Assembly: GCA_021846725.1 (NCBI GenBank)
Contig: JAJZWK010000021.1
Location: forward strand, 1 to 17,166
Direction: 5' to 3'
Origin: Actinomycetes bacterium
GTDB taxonomy: Bacteria; Actinomycetota; Acidimicrobiia; Acidimicrobiales; JAMCPL01
Length of the DNA: 17,166 nt
Part shown: in pieces, positions 1 through 7,300 of the stretch
Numbering within the stretch: position 1 is the first letter of the stretch
Layout: each line of letters starts with the position of its first letter
Position numbers and translations under genes: made by a program
Notes under the pieces: generated by a model
Told to the model about the DNA's origin: nothing
What the model saw: the letters and a program-made list of their open reading frames with translations, nothing else
Database searches by the model: none

Positions 1-134
1 GACGGTAGTACCACACTACCAAGCACGCCTATCAGACTTCCAAGCAGTACAAGCCCAGCAGTACTTATAGAAAATATCCTTAAAGATCTACCAAACTTAC
101 GGATAGATCCTGTTGGTAAAAGTGAAGTCATCAT
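1..134 (-). CDS. 5' fragment of unknown membrane protein (runs off window)
   Basis: Only the first 44 codons are in the window; the gene continues beyond position 1. The start is one of two adjacent ATG codons (134-132 or 131-129). An AGAGGA ribosome binding site (148-143) lies 8 nt before the first ATG, which I chose. The protein begins MMTSLLPTGSIRKFGRSLRI, a short positively charged head, followed by a hydrophobic stretch (about residues 20-43) rich in Ile, Leu, Val, Gly and Ser. This fits a membrane anchor or uncleaved signal segment with the N-terminus inside the cell. No family can be named from so little. The gene points away from the toxin-antitoxin relic to its right, across about 200 bp of AT-rich sequence. 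Confidence 0.55.
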   Translation of the reverse strand, partial: MMTSLLPTGSIRKFGRSLRIFSISTAGLVLLGSLIGVLGSVVLP

Positions 135-334
135 TGAACCATTCCTCTATTCCGTTCCCAAGTATTTCGTTATATGTGTAATTCATTTAATGCCAGAAAT
201 ACTTATACAGTCTATGTGCAGGCAACTTCCAAATTACACATCCATCAATATACTACACAGAACACAGCATGGCATATGCAATATGCAATTGAATCTACGA
301 AAACAGACCACGGTTACATTCTCTATACAGACCA
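135..334. other. AT-rich intergenic stretch without a supported gene
   Basis: This lies between the leftward membrane-protein fragment and the rightward antitoxin relic. Open frames here have no ribosome binding site and no recognisable protein signature. It presumably holds the promoter of the leftward gene and the lost 5' end of the antitoxin gene, but I can point to no convincing -35/-10 pair. Confidence 0.4.
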
Positions 335-570
335 GGGTGCAATTGGAGAGCGTACGAGGCCAAGACGCATTTGTCTCAGCTTCTTGATCGGGTGGCCAAT
401 GGCGAAGAGATAGTGATTGCCCGCGGGGGCGTCCAGTTGCACAGCTTGTGCCACTATCGAAGCAGCGTGAACCACGGGTGTTTGGGGCATGGCGTGGTCG
501 TGTGAGGATAGCTCCTGATTTTGATGTATTGCCACCCGAGCTGGAAGCAGCATTTCGCGGTGAATCGTGA
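335..570 (+). pseudogene. Phd/YefM-family antitoxin, frameshifted and lacking a clear start
   Basis: Two frames joined together read as a complete Phd-type antitoxin. From 356 the first frame gives EAKTHLSQLLDRVANGEEIV and IARGG, the conserved DNA-binding N-terminal part of the family. At the G5 run (425-429) the frame is lost. Adding one G gives ..RGGRPVAQLVPLSK, the family's usual continuation, then a toxin-binding tail ending ..LPPELEAAFRGES and a stop at 568-570. The frame holding EAKTH is open back to 293 but has no ATG, GTG or TTG, so the 5' end is also damaged or frameshifted. The tail and the following VapC fragment are in the usual antitoxin-then-toxin order. The single-base loss in a homopolymer could be a true mutation or a sequencing error. 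The missing start and the broken toxin favour a real relic. Confidence 0.75.
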
Positions 571-583
571 TGAGTGAGTCGTG

Positions 584-748
584 ATGAGGTTGTTGCTCGA
601 TACGCATGTGCTACTATGGTGTCTCATGGATAGCGACCTTTCGCGACCTGCTCGTGATGCGATAGCAGATCCTGCCAATGAGGTAGCGGTCACGACTTAT
701 TTACTGTGGCGTCTTGATGTCTTTGTGGCTGATCGGGGTGGAGTATAG
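584..748 (+). pseudogene. Truncated VapC-type PIN-domain toxin
   Basis: From ATG 584 the frame reads MRLLLDTHVLLWCLMDSDLS then RPARDAIADPANEVAVTT, a close match to the start of PIN-domain VapC toxins, whose first catalytic Asp is in the LLLDTH motif (D6 here). In the family the next segment is typically ..SLWEIAIK, carrying an acidic active-site residue. Here it is ..LLWRLDVF, so that acid is replaced, and a stop follows at residue 55, against about 125-135 residues for a whole toxin. The remaining catalytic acids are absent, so this should not be an active RNase. The stop lies inside the 3' end of the convergent gene at 697-1515, suggesting the toxin was cut off by a rearrangement near 690-700. 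It sits 14 bp after the antitoxin stop. Confidence 0.75.
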
Positions 749-1515
749 CGTTTTGAAGCTGCCGGGGTCGCACGAGCTACGGTTGCCTTTGCCTGTTGGC
801 GCTCTCCACGCCGAGTCATTCGGGAGAAGAGAGGATCTCTGGTTTTGGTCGGCTTGGTGCGAGTGACTCCTGCGGCTTGCATGGTTGTTTGCAACTCGCG
901 CTGCACCTTCATCGCTTGCCATATTAGCCATGCCCCCAGAGCGTAAAACGGGATGGCAAATAGAAGGTCACCACCGAAGGAGAATCCGGTAAACAATACT
1001 GCAAAACCCAGTAATGCCCTGCGCTTGATCCATGAGGCAAAAAATATTATGCCAGCCAAAAGGAGCCCAACCGCTAGATATATAGCTATCCCGTCGGTGC
1101 CCAACTGCCCCTTGTGAGGCTTGGCAGGATGAATGAGAAGTGGTACGGTGAGTAGTAGCCAGAGTATGGCGGCGACTATAGATGCTATGAAGCCATACCT
1201 GCGCTCTTTATCGTTGAGGCGGTTGACCGCTTCTTTTACAGCGTTACCTGTTTTCTTGGTGCTGACACTATCACTATTAAGTGCTGGAGCAGACCGGTTG
1301 ACTGATTTGGAGTCGTCCGGGATGTACTTATCTTCTTCTGGTGTATCATCTTCTAACTCAGCATCATCTTCGTCTAAGATGTTTTCATCTTTCTCCAAGT
1401 CGACATCTTTTTCATATAGCATGTCCTGGTTGTCTACAGTGTCTTGTTCATCTGTCAATGTACTTTCTTCGTCTAGGCTCTCTTCTTCAGATGCAATGTC
1501 TTTTTCAATGGTCAC
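697..1515 (-). CDS. Hypothetical membrane protein with acidic head and basic tail
   Basis: The 272-residue protein has three distinct parts. Residues 1-70 are extremely acidic (repeated Glu/Asp, few basic residues) and look disordered. Residues about 108-200 hold three or four hydrophobic segments (about 108-128, 143-163, 166-181 and 183-200), separated by short basic loops such as WIKRR. Residues 203-272 are strongly basic, rich in Arg, Lys, Thr and Ala, and end in SRRHSK; such a tail could touch nucleic acid or acidic lipid. The start is GTG at 1515, the first possible start after an in-frame TAA. It has no good ribosome binding site, and its GTGA overlaps the stop of a doubtful 61-codon frame upstream. 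I do not recognise a family. It points left and its 3' end overlaps the truncated toxin. Confidence 0.6.
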   Translation of the reverse strand: MTIEKDIASEEESLDEESTLTDEQDTVDNQDMLYEKDVDLEKDENILDEDDAELEDDTPEEDKYIPDDSKSVNRSAPALNSDSVSTKKTGNAVKEAVNRLNDKERRYGFIASIVAAILWLLLTVPLLIHPAKPHKGQLGTDGIAIYLAVGLLLAGIIFFASWIKRRALLGFAVLFTGFSFGGDLLFAIPFYALGAWLIWQAMKVQRELQTTMQAAGVTRTKPTKTRDPLFSRMTRRGERQQAKATVARATPAASKRYTPPRSATKTSRRHSK

Positions 1516-1630
1516 AACGACAGCTTAATACGATTTTTGGTAGTGGCGTTGCCGCGGTGGATGGCTACCTTGAGCAAAGTTGGACTGGAGATGCCCCTGA
1601 TATCTAGTACATGCTCTCCTGTAGCTGAAA

Positions 1631-1728
1631 CTAGGAGTTTATGGAGCGAGTAGGTCAGGAGAACTCCTCTCGTTGCCCTATTCGTCGGGGTCGACATTAG
1701 CTAGGAGTTTATGGAGCGAGTAGGTCAG
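1631..1728. repeat. Pair of 28-bp direct repeats, 70-bp period
   Basis: Two identical 28-bp copies lie at 1631-1658 and 1701-1728. Each starts CTAGGAGTTTATGGAGCGAG. The 42-bp spacer holds a small AGGAG/CTCCT inverted repeat (about 1656-1667). The pair sits in the gap between two leftward genes. Its CTAGG and TGGAGCG blocks recur in the same order in the repeat pair at 7629-7737. Confidence 0.85.
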
Positions 1729-1748
1729 TAACAGTATCTACCGTTGCT

Positions 1749-2252
1749 CTAATGGATGATCTTTCTACCGCTTAGCAGTTTCGGTGTTATAGATATGGTA
1801 TGAGCTTTCATCCCTCCTGCCCATGGTCGTAAGCCTTCACCTATTGCCTTTCGTTCCAGGGAAGCATCTTCGACTACTTCAGCATGTCCTATAGCGAGTA
1901 CACTCCAACCTTCCTCCCTCTCGTCATCTATACTATCTACCTCAAATGCCACTACACAATGCATGAGAGCAGCGTCAAGCTTGGTTCCCGGATTGGTGCG
2001 GAAGAGAATGCGATTGTCGCTATATATGTAGTTTACAGGAAGTATGACTGGGAGTGCATTGATTGTGACACCTACCCTGCCTACAATTCCACTCTTCAAT
2101 AGTCGTAGACATTCATCGTGTTCGAGTACCTCCAGCGTTCCTTCGTTGCTGTCTGCTGCAAGATTGAAGCTGGGATAATCTATTGAGTCACCGGGAAAAC
2201 CTTCCAGTGGAGGATCTTGCGTATATGACGAATTGCTTGTCAGGATCATCAT
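1749..2252 (-). CDS. Pyridoxamine 5'-phosphate oxidase-like flavin-binding protein
   Basis: The 167-residue protein matches the split-barrel flavin-binding fold of the PNPOx-like group (Pyridox_ox_2 type, the group that includes nitroimidazole-resistance-like proteins). After a variable head of about 40 residues comes LEVLEHDECLRLLKSGIVGR, a typical entry helix of the family. VGVTINALPVILPVNYIY and ILFRTNPGTKLDAAL follow, the strands that line the flavin phosphate site, then a central strand VVAFEVDSID and SVLAIGHAEVV. Members bind FMN, F420 or haem and usually act as cytoplasmic reductases or oxidases of unknown substrate; the cofactor here cannot be told from sequence. Two adjacent ATG codons (2252 and 2249) can serve as start, with only a weak GAGTAGAG upstream. 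It appears to be transcribed alone, divergently from rimP. Confidence 0.75.
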   Translation of the reverse strand: MMILTSNSSYTQDPPLEGFPGDSIDYPSFNLAADSNEGTLEVLEHDECLRLLKSGIVGRVGVTINALPVILPVNYIYSDNRILFRTNPGTKLDAALMHCVVAFEVDSIDDEREEGWSVLAIGHAEVVEDASLERKAIGEGLRPWAGGMKAHTISITPKLLSGRKIIH

Positions 2253-2362
2253 AAAAACTCTACTCTTGAGAAGCTAGTATTTCTAGGGCATTTGGTCACA
2301 ACCTCTTAACAACAAGGAGTATGGATCGGGGTTTGTACTTACGAGGATTTGTGATGATTCGG

Positions 2363-2408
2363 TGCCCCAATGGTCTGTTTCGTAAATAGTGAGATGAACC
2401 ATTGGGCA
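2363..2408. promoter_or_regulatory. Inverted repeat, possible operator or leader hairpin
   Basis: TGCCCCAATGGT at 2363-2374 is the reverse complement of ACCATTGGGCA at 2398-2408 except for one extra C. The 23-nt centre makes it either a widely spaced dyad for a DNA-binding protein or a hairpin. The right arm overlaps the -35 of the promoter candidate, which would suit repression. Confidence 0.5.
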
Positions 2409-2429
2409 ATTAGCACCCCAGGCTATATT
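2402..2429 (+). promoter_or_regulatory. Candidate promoter upstream of the rimP operon
   Basis: TTGGGC (2402-2407) and TATATT (2424-2429) are separated by 16 bp, a sigma-70-like arrangement. A transcript starting near 2436 would enter the hairpin at 2487-2516 after about 50 nt and reach rimP only if it reads through. A second AT-rich box, TATTAT, lies at 2436-2441. Confidence 0.35.
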
Positions 2430-2486
2430 ATGTGCTATTATGGTAGCAAACGTGCGGGCGTGCTCGGCTGAATATGGTGTGTCGAA

Positions 2487-2516
2487 AAGCGTGGGTTCAA
2501 GCCCACGCTTATTTTA
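2487..2516 (+). terminator. Hairpin with T-tract ahead of rimP (terminator or attenuator)
   Basis: AAGCGTGGG (2487-2495) pairs perfectly with CCCACGCTT (2502-2510) across a 6-nt loop, and ATTTTA follows. On the opposite strand the stem is followed by TTTT as well, so it could work in both directions. No gene ends just before it, so it would stop either a short leader RNA started near 2436 or antisense transcripts from the operon. Confidence 0.6.
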
Positions 2517-2659
2517 TGACTATACCAGAAGCATGCGCGGATGGCTGTGAATTGGATGGGCTGTAACTATTCAGTCCTGAGACATGTCGGCAACTGCTGG
2601 CAACTAGTGAATTGCTGGTTGGCCCGCATGATTAGTTTAGTAAGGAGGTGATGAGTTGT

Positions 2660-3205
2660 ATGGAAGGACGTTTAGAGATGGAAATGGCACAAGTGGTGAG
2701 GCCGCTGGGAGTTACGCTTTATTCGGTGGACCGAAAACCCGGCATACTCCGTGTTGTGCTGGACAAGAGGGGTGGAATCGATCTTGACCGTCTTGAAGAG
2801 GCATCTCGTCTCCTGTCTGCTTTTTTGGATACCAGTGATACCTCGAATGATAAGTCGTACGTATTGGAAGTATCCAGTCCCGGTGCAGAGCGAAGAATAC
2901 TGAACCCATCGCAGGCTGAATGTGCAATTGGCCTGTTGGTGAGCGTGCAATTTCGTGGTCATCCTACCGGCAGAGATGCTGACGTAGAGAAGAAGGATGA
3001 TTCCACAATCTATGGTCGATTGCTATCTGTCGAGGGGAATGATCTCGTCATCGAACAGGTCGATCCGTTTCCCAAAAAAACAAGGAATCCAAAGCATAGC
3101 GGTAGTGTAGAGGGTGCCCATATCCATACAATACGGGTTACGCTCAATGGTGATGTGGTTGTTCGTACAGTACTTGGATGGAGGGAAAAGGAGGATGTCC
3201 GGTGA
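2660..3205 (+). CDS. rimP: Ribosome maturation factor RimP
   Basis: RimP assists assembly of the 30S subunit and acts in the cytoplasm. The 181-residue product carries the N-terminal domain signature LEVSSPGAERRI at residues 69-80 (family LEVSSPGL-R), an upstream VDRKPGILRVVLD strand region, and a C-terminal SH3-like domain ending in VTLNGDVVVRT. A lysine-rich loop (about residues 103-115) and a second charged loop (138-154) make it slightly longer than many family members. The start is chosen as ATG 2660 because AAGGAGGTGA (2642-2651), a 10-base match to the 16S rRNA tail, lies upstream. GTG 2648 and ATG 2651 overlap or abut that site. The stop overlaps the nusA start by 4 bp (GTGA). First gene of the operon. 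Confidence 0.9.
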   Translation: MEGRLEMEMAQVVRPLGVTLYSVDRKPGILRVVLDKRGGIDLDRLEEASRLLSAFLDTSDTSNDKSYVLEVSSPGAERRILNPSQAECAIGLLVSVQFRGHPTGRDADVEKKDDSTIYGRLLSVEGNDLVIEQVDPFPKKTRNPKHSGSVEGAHIHTIRVTLNGDVVVRTVLGWREKEDVR

Positions 3206-4368
3206 GAAATAATCTTGAATTCATGGATGCTCTGGCGCAACTTGCCCGAGAGAAGGGTATTGCTGTCGATACGCTCATGGAGGCGTTGGCAAATGCACTT
3301 GTGGCAGCTTACAAGAGGAGACCGGGAGCGGCAGAAGAGGCTGTAGTCACTATCGACTCTGAGACAGGGGAGATTAGGGTGTATGGTCAGGATCTTGACG
3401 ATGAAGGGAATGTCGTTAGGGAATGGGACGATACTCCTGAAGATTTTGGTAGAATTGCAGCTCAGACGGCCAAGCAGGTGATAGCTCAGAGGATCAGAGA
3501 AGTAGAGCGCGACCAGAAATATGATGAATACGCCGGACGCGAAGGTGATATTATAACTGGTATAGTTCAGCAGAGTGACAGTAGGCTGACACTTCTTGAC
3601 CTGGGAAAGGTGGAAGCCCTGCTTCCTCCTGCAGAGCAGGCACCATTCGAGCGCTATGAACATGGTTCCAGGGTAAAAGCATATATAGTTGAAGTAAGAA
3701 AGACCACTAAAGGCCCTCAGATAATCGTGAGTCGCTCACATCCAGGATTGGTCAAGAGATTATTTGAGTTGGAAGTGCCGGAGATTCTTTCCGGGGTGGT
3801 CGAGATCAGGGCAATGGCTAGAGAGCCCGGCCATAGGACCAAGGTGGCTGTATCATCTAACGATCCAAATGTGGATGCTGTGGGAGCTTGTGTCGGAACA
3901 AGAGGATCGCGTGTAAGGATGATAATCAATGAATTGCATGGTGAGCGTATAGACGTAGTTCCTTATTCGGACGACCCTGGCAAATTTATAGAGGCAGCCT
4001 TACAGCCTGCCCATATTCGCGAAATAGTCTTGAATGAAGAGGAGAGGTCTGCTGTAGTATTCGTCAATGATTATCAATTGTCGTTGGCTATTGGGAGAGA
4101 GGGGCAGAACGCCAGGTTGGCAGCCAGACTTACTGGATGGCGCATAGATATAAGGAGCGAGGTTGATACCTTGCAGCATCCTCAGGAAAGCGGAGAATGG
4201 GCTGAAGGCGAATGGGTAGAGAATGAATCCGGCGAGATGGTGTGGCGTCCTGCTGAAGGTGGAGAGACGCTTTCAGCAGAGGAGTGGGATCTTGCCGTAG
4301 AGAGCAACTTGCCGGATCAAGACGCTGATAAAGACACCAATGAACAGCCGGAGAACGAACGTAATTAG
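3202..4368 (+). CDS. nusA: Transcription termination/antitermination factor NusA
   Basis: NusA binds RNA polymerase and nascent RNA and modulates pausing, termination and antitermination. The 388-residue protein has the usual order: N-terminal polymerase-binding domain (1-125, starting LEFMDALAQLAREKGI), S1 domain (about 112-180), KH1 with GACVGTRGSRV at 228-238, and KH2 with IGREGQNARLAARLTGW at 297-313. After residue 323 comes an acidic, tryptophan-containing tail of about 65 residues. The long acidic C-terminal repeats of proteobacterial NusA are missing, as is common outside that group. The start is GTG 3202, seven bases after AAGGAGG (3188-3194), and it overlaps the rimP stop, so translation is probably coupled. 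An in-frame ATG at 3178 lies upstream of that ribosome binding site and is not preferred. No YlxR-type gene follows. Confidence 0.93.
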   Translation: MRNNLEFMDALAQLAREKGIAVDTLMEALANALVAAYKRRPGAAEEAVVTIDSETGEIRVYGQDLDDEGNVVREWDDTPEDFGRIAAQTAKQVIAQRIREVERDQKYDEYAGREGDIITGIVQQSDSRLTLLDLGKVEALLPPAEQAPFERYEHGSRVKAYIVEVRKTTKGPQIIVSRSHPGLVKRLFELEVPEILSGVVEIRAMAREPGHRTKVAVSSNDPNVDAVGACVGTRGSRVRMIINELHGERIDVVPYSDDPGKFIEAALQPAHIREIVLNEEERSAVVFVNDYQLSLAIGREGQNARLAARLTGWRIDIRSEVDTLQHPQESGEWAEGEWVENESGEMVWRPAEGGETLSAEEWDLAVESNLPDQDADKDTNEQPENERN

Positions 4369-4382
4369 CGACAGGAGTGCCG

Positions 4383-7300
4383 GTGGCCGGTAAGGTTAGA
4401 GTTTATGAGTTAGCCAGAGAGTTTGGACTGACCAATAAGGAGACACTGGATCTGTGTCTTTCTTTGGGTATTGGCGTAAAGAGCCATTCTTCATCCATGG
4501 AGGAAGCTCAGGCAGATAGAGTGCGTCGTAAGGCTGATTCACAGGGGTTAAGACGTGATACCCAGCCGACAGCAGAGGAATCTATTCCTACAGCAAAGAC
4601 ACCTGCTGCCAAAGCGACAAGAACCAGTGTACTGAAGGATGACAAGCAAGGGTCTGCTGAAAAGGAGGCCGTGGTCAAGGAGGTCACGCCTGCCAAGAAG
4701 GGTTCCGGTAGGTCAACAGCTGGAAGGTCAGTTAGTACCTCTACCAAGAAGGGAGCTGTAGCTAAGGGGTCAGCTCTTGGCAAGAAAGAGTCTACCGTTA
4801 GGGAGTCTACGGCTGAGACAACTACGGCTAAAAAGGCCGCTACGGCTAAAAAGGAGCCTACAGTCAAGGAGGAGCCAACTATAGCCAAGACGGCTGCCAG
4901 AAAATCATCAGATAAGGCTGGTATCGTAACAGAGGAACCTGGTATTGAAGGATCCCGTGGAGAAGTTGCAGAGGTCACACCGGCTACCAAGCGAGTTACC
5001 AAGCGAGTTGCTAGCGAGACGGGTACTCCTACAACTGCTACTGCCAAGAAGGAGACGGTTAAGAGTGCACCAACGGAGCAGGAGCCTGTATTAAAAACTT
5101 CTGCTGAAGCATCTACCAAGGCTGTAGAAGCTCAAGTTACCATGACTGAGGTAACAGCCACCAAAGAGCCAGCTACAAAAGCTTCGGCCAAAGAGCCGGC
5201 TGCAACAAGTACAGGTGTCGCAAAGACTGTCGGAACGGCGGACGCTGCTTCATCTGCAGGATTATCTGGTACCAAAGAGGTTGCAGGGAGCGATGACGGA
5301 GTGCAGACAGCTCGTACTTCTACACCTACCGGGAAGCCGCTAAGTGCTTCGGGTAAACCTATACCCCCTCCACCAAGACCGCCGCTAAGTGCTTCGGGTA
5401 AACCTATACCCCCTCCACCAAGACCGCCGCTAAGTGCTTCGGGTAAACCTATACCCCCTCCACCTGGCAGAGGGAATTCTCAATCTGCAAGGACGCAATT
5501 TGCAAGGAGAGGCGACGGTTCTGGACCACTTGGTACTATTGATCAGCGCTCTGGGGCCAGAACGGACAGAACACCTCGTCCATCGTACACACAAAGATCA
5601 TACGCGCGCCCTGACGGAATCAGTATTACGACCAGCGAACGGCCAATAGGCGAACGGCCAATAGGCGAGAGGTCGACCGGCATGGTGAATGTGCCAGCTG
5701 CAACGACATTTCCACCATCCAGGCCGAGCCAGAGGGGTGCCGGACGAGGTCAGGCCAAGCGTTCCAAGCGAAGAAGGCGCAATGTAGAAGAGCTGGAGCC
5801 AACCCAACTTACCGAATATAAAATATCCAATGCTCCAGTGCCAGAGGGTGAGATCATTGTGGAGCGTGGATGCACTCCACAGGAACTAGGCCCTAAGCTC
5901 AATCGCTCTGCAGGGGACGTTGTCCGGTTCATGCTTTTCCAGGGTGAGATGGTCACTGCTACACAGCCATTGACCGATGAAATGATCGAGTTGTACGCTA
6001 TGGAGCTGGGGGCTCAGGTCAAGCTCGTCGACCCCGGTCAAGAGGAAGAGACGATTCTCATGGCTCGTTATATAGGGATAGATGAAGAGATTCCCGAGGA
6101 AGAGCTTGAACCACGAGGTCCAGTAGTTACAGTGATGGGACATGTAGATCATGGTAAGACGCTGCTTCTTGACAGGATAAGGTCGTCAAACGTTGCAGCT
6201 GGTGAATCAGGTGGAATTACTCAGCATATTGGTGCATATCAAGTTGCGGCAGGTAATCACCTCATCACGTTTATAGATACGCCAGGCCACGAGGCGTTTA
6301 CTGCTATGCGTGCCCGAGGGGCACAGGTAACCGATATAGTCGTTTTGGTGGTCGCGGCAGATGACGGGGTGATGCAGCAGACCGTGGAGGCGATAGACCA
6401 TGCACGTAGCGCAGAGGTACCGATCATAGTTGCAATAAACAAGATAGACAGACCTGAGGCAGACGTAAACCGTACTATGCAGCAGTTGGCGGAGCACGGC
6501 ATTATTCCTGAGGCCTGGGGTGGAGATACGGTGGTCTGTGAGATCTCCGCATTAGAAGGTACCGGTATCGATGATTTACTTGATCATATTGCTATTGTTG
6601 CCGAATTGGAGGATTTGAAGAGTACGTCCAAGGGAAGAGCGGTGGCGGTGATCCTGGAAGCAAATCTGGATCCCGGGAAAGGACCAGTCGCTACAGTTAT
6701 TGTACAGCGTGGTACGCTTAAAGTAGGTGACAGTGTAGTTGCCGGAGCGGCTTGGGGAAAGGTAAAAGCCTTAGTAGATTTCTTGGGTAAGCCTCGCAAG
6801 AGTGCAGGACCATCTACACCGGTTCAGGTGCTTGGTTTCTCGCGTCCACCAGCCGCGGGAGATACTATGTTTGTTACTCAAGATATAGCATCTGCAAAAT
6901 CCATGGGAGAGGCGATAGAACGTCGTGAGCGAGTTACGGGGCGTATAGCTACATCAGTATCGGCGGGGGTGAAGCTGGAGGATATCTTCGAGCAAATACA
7001 GAGTGGGATACGTGCAACGTTAAACCTTATTGTGAAAGCTGACGGCCAGGGAACCCTTCAAGCTGTGCTTGACAGTCTGGAGAAGCTGGAGAGGGAGGAG
7101 GTAGCTATAAACTTCCTGCATAAAGGGGTGGGTGGCATAGCCGAGAGTGATGTGCAACTGGCAATCGCATCCAATGCCACCATTATAGGGTTTAATGTAA
7201 GACCTGACAGGCGCTCCAGAGAGTTGGCAGAATCTCGTGATGTCGATATCCGTACTTACGAAGTGATTTATAAACTTATTGAAGATGTCGAATCTGCTGT

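Larger units (their letters stand above)
2253..2659. other. Divergent regulatory region upstream of the rimP operon
   Basis: This gap of about 400 bp separates the leftward flavin-binding gene from rimP. It contains a long inverted repeat (2363-2408), an overlapping promoter candidate (2402-2429) and a strong hairpin with a T-tract (2487-2516), listed separately. From 2517 to 2641 I see no clear promoter, only a short repeated GGCAACT around 2590-2605. No protein-coding frame here has credible support. Confidence 0.5.

Noticed and set aside
174..413. Rightward 79-codon frame over the antitoxin relic, including TYTVYVQATSK, slightly like an antitoxin N-terminus.
   Set aside because: The likeness is short and stops at once, the frame differs from the real EAKTHLSQLL match, and no ribosome binding site is present.
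1133..1528. Rightward Ser-rich 131-codon frame.
   Set aside because: It is the mirror of the acidic head of the 697-1515 gene, since Glu/Asp codons read as Ser/Phe codons on the other strand.
2322..2390. Short rightward frame MDRGLYLRGFVMIR.. after AAGGAG.
   Set aside because: The purine-rich site is only one base from the ATG, too close to work, and the 22-codon product has no features.
2440..2520. tRNA-like T-arm: GTGGGTTCAAGCCCAC resembles a T-stem and loop.
   Set aside because: No acceptor partner for the following GCTTATT and no anticodon or D-arm could be placed upstream. A hairpin followed by a T-tract is better read as a terminator.
4508..5119. Long open frame on the - strand opposite infB.
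   Set aside because: It is the shadow of the Ala/Thr/Lys-rich linker. Repetitive codons leave the opposite strand open, and its Val/Ser/Ala-rich product has no start signal.
5337..5464. CRISPR-like array.
   Set aside because: The repeats are directly joined, in frame, with no spacers, and lie inside infB.
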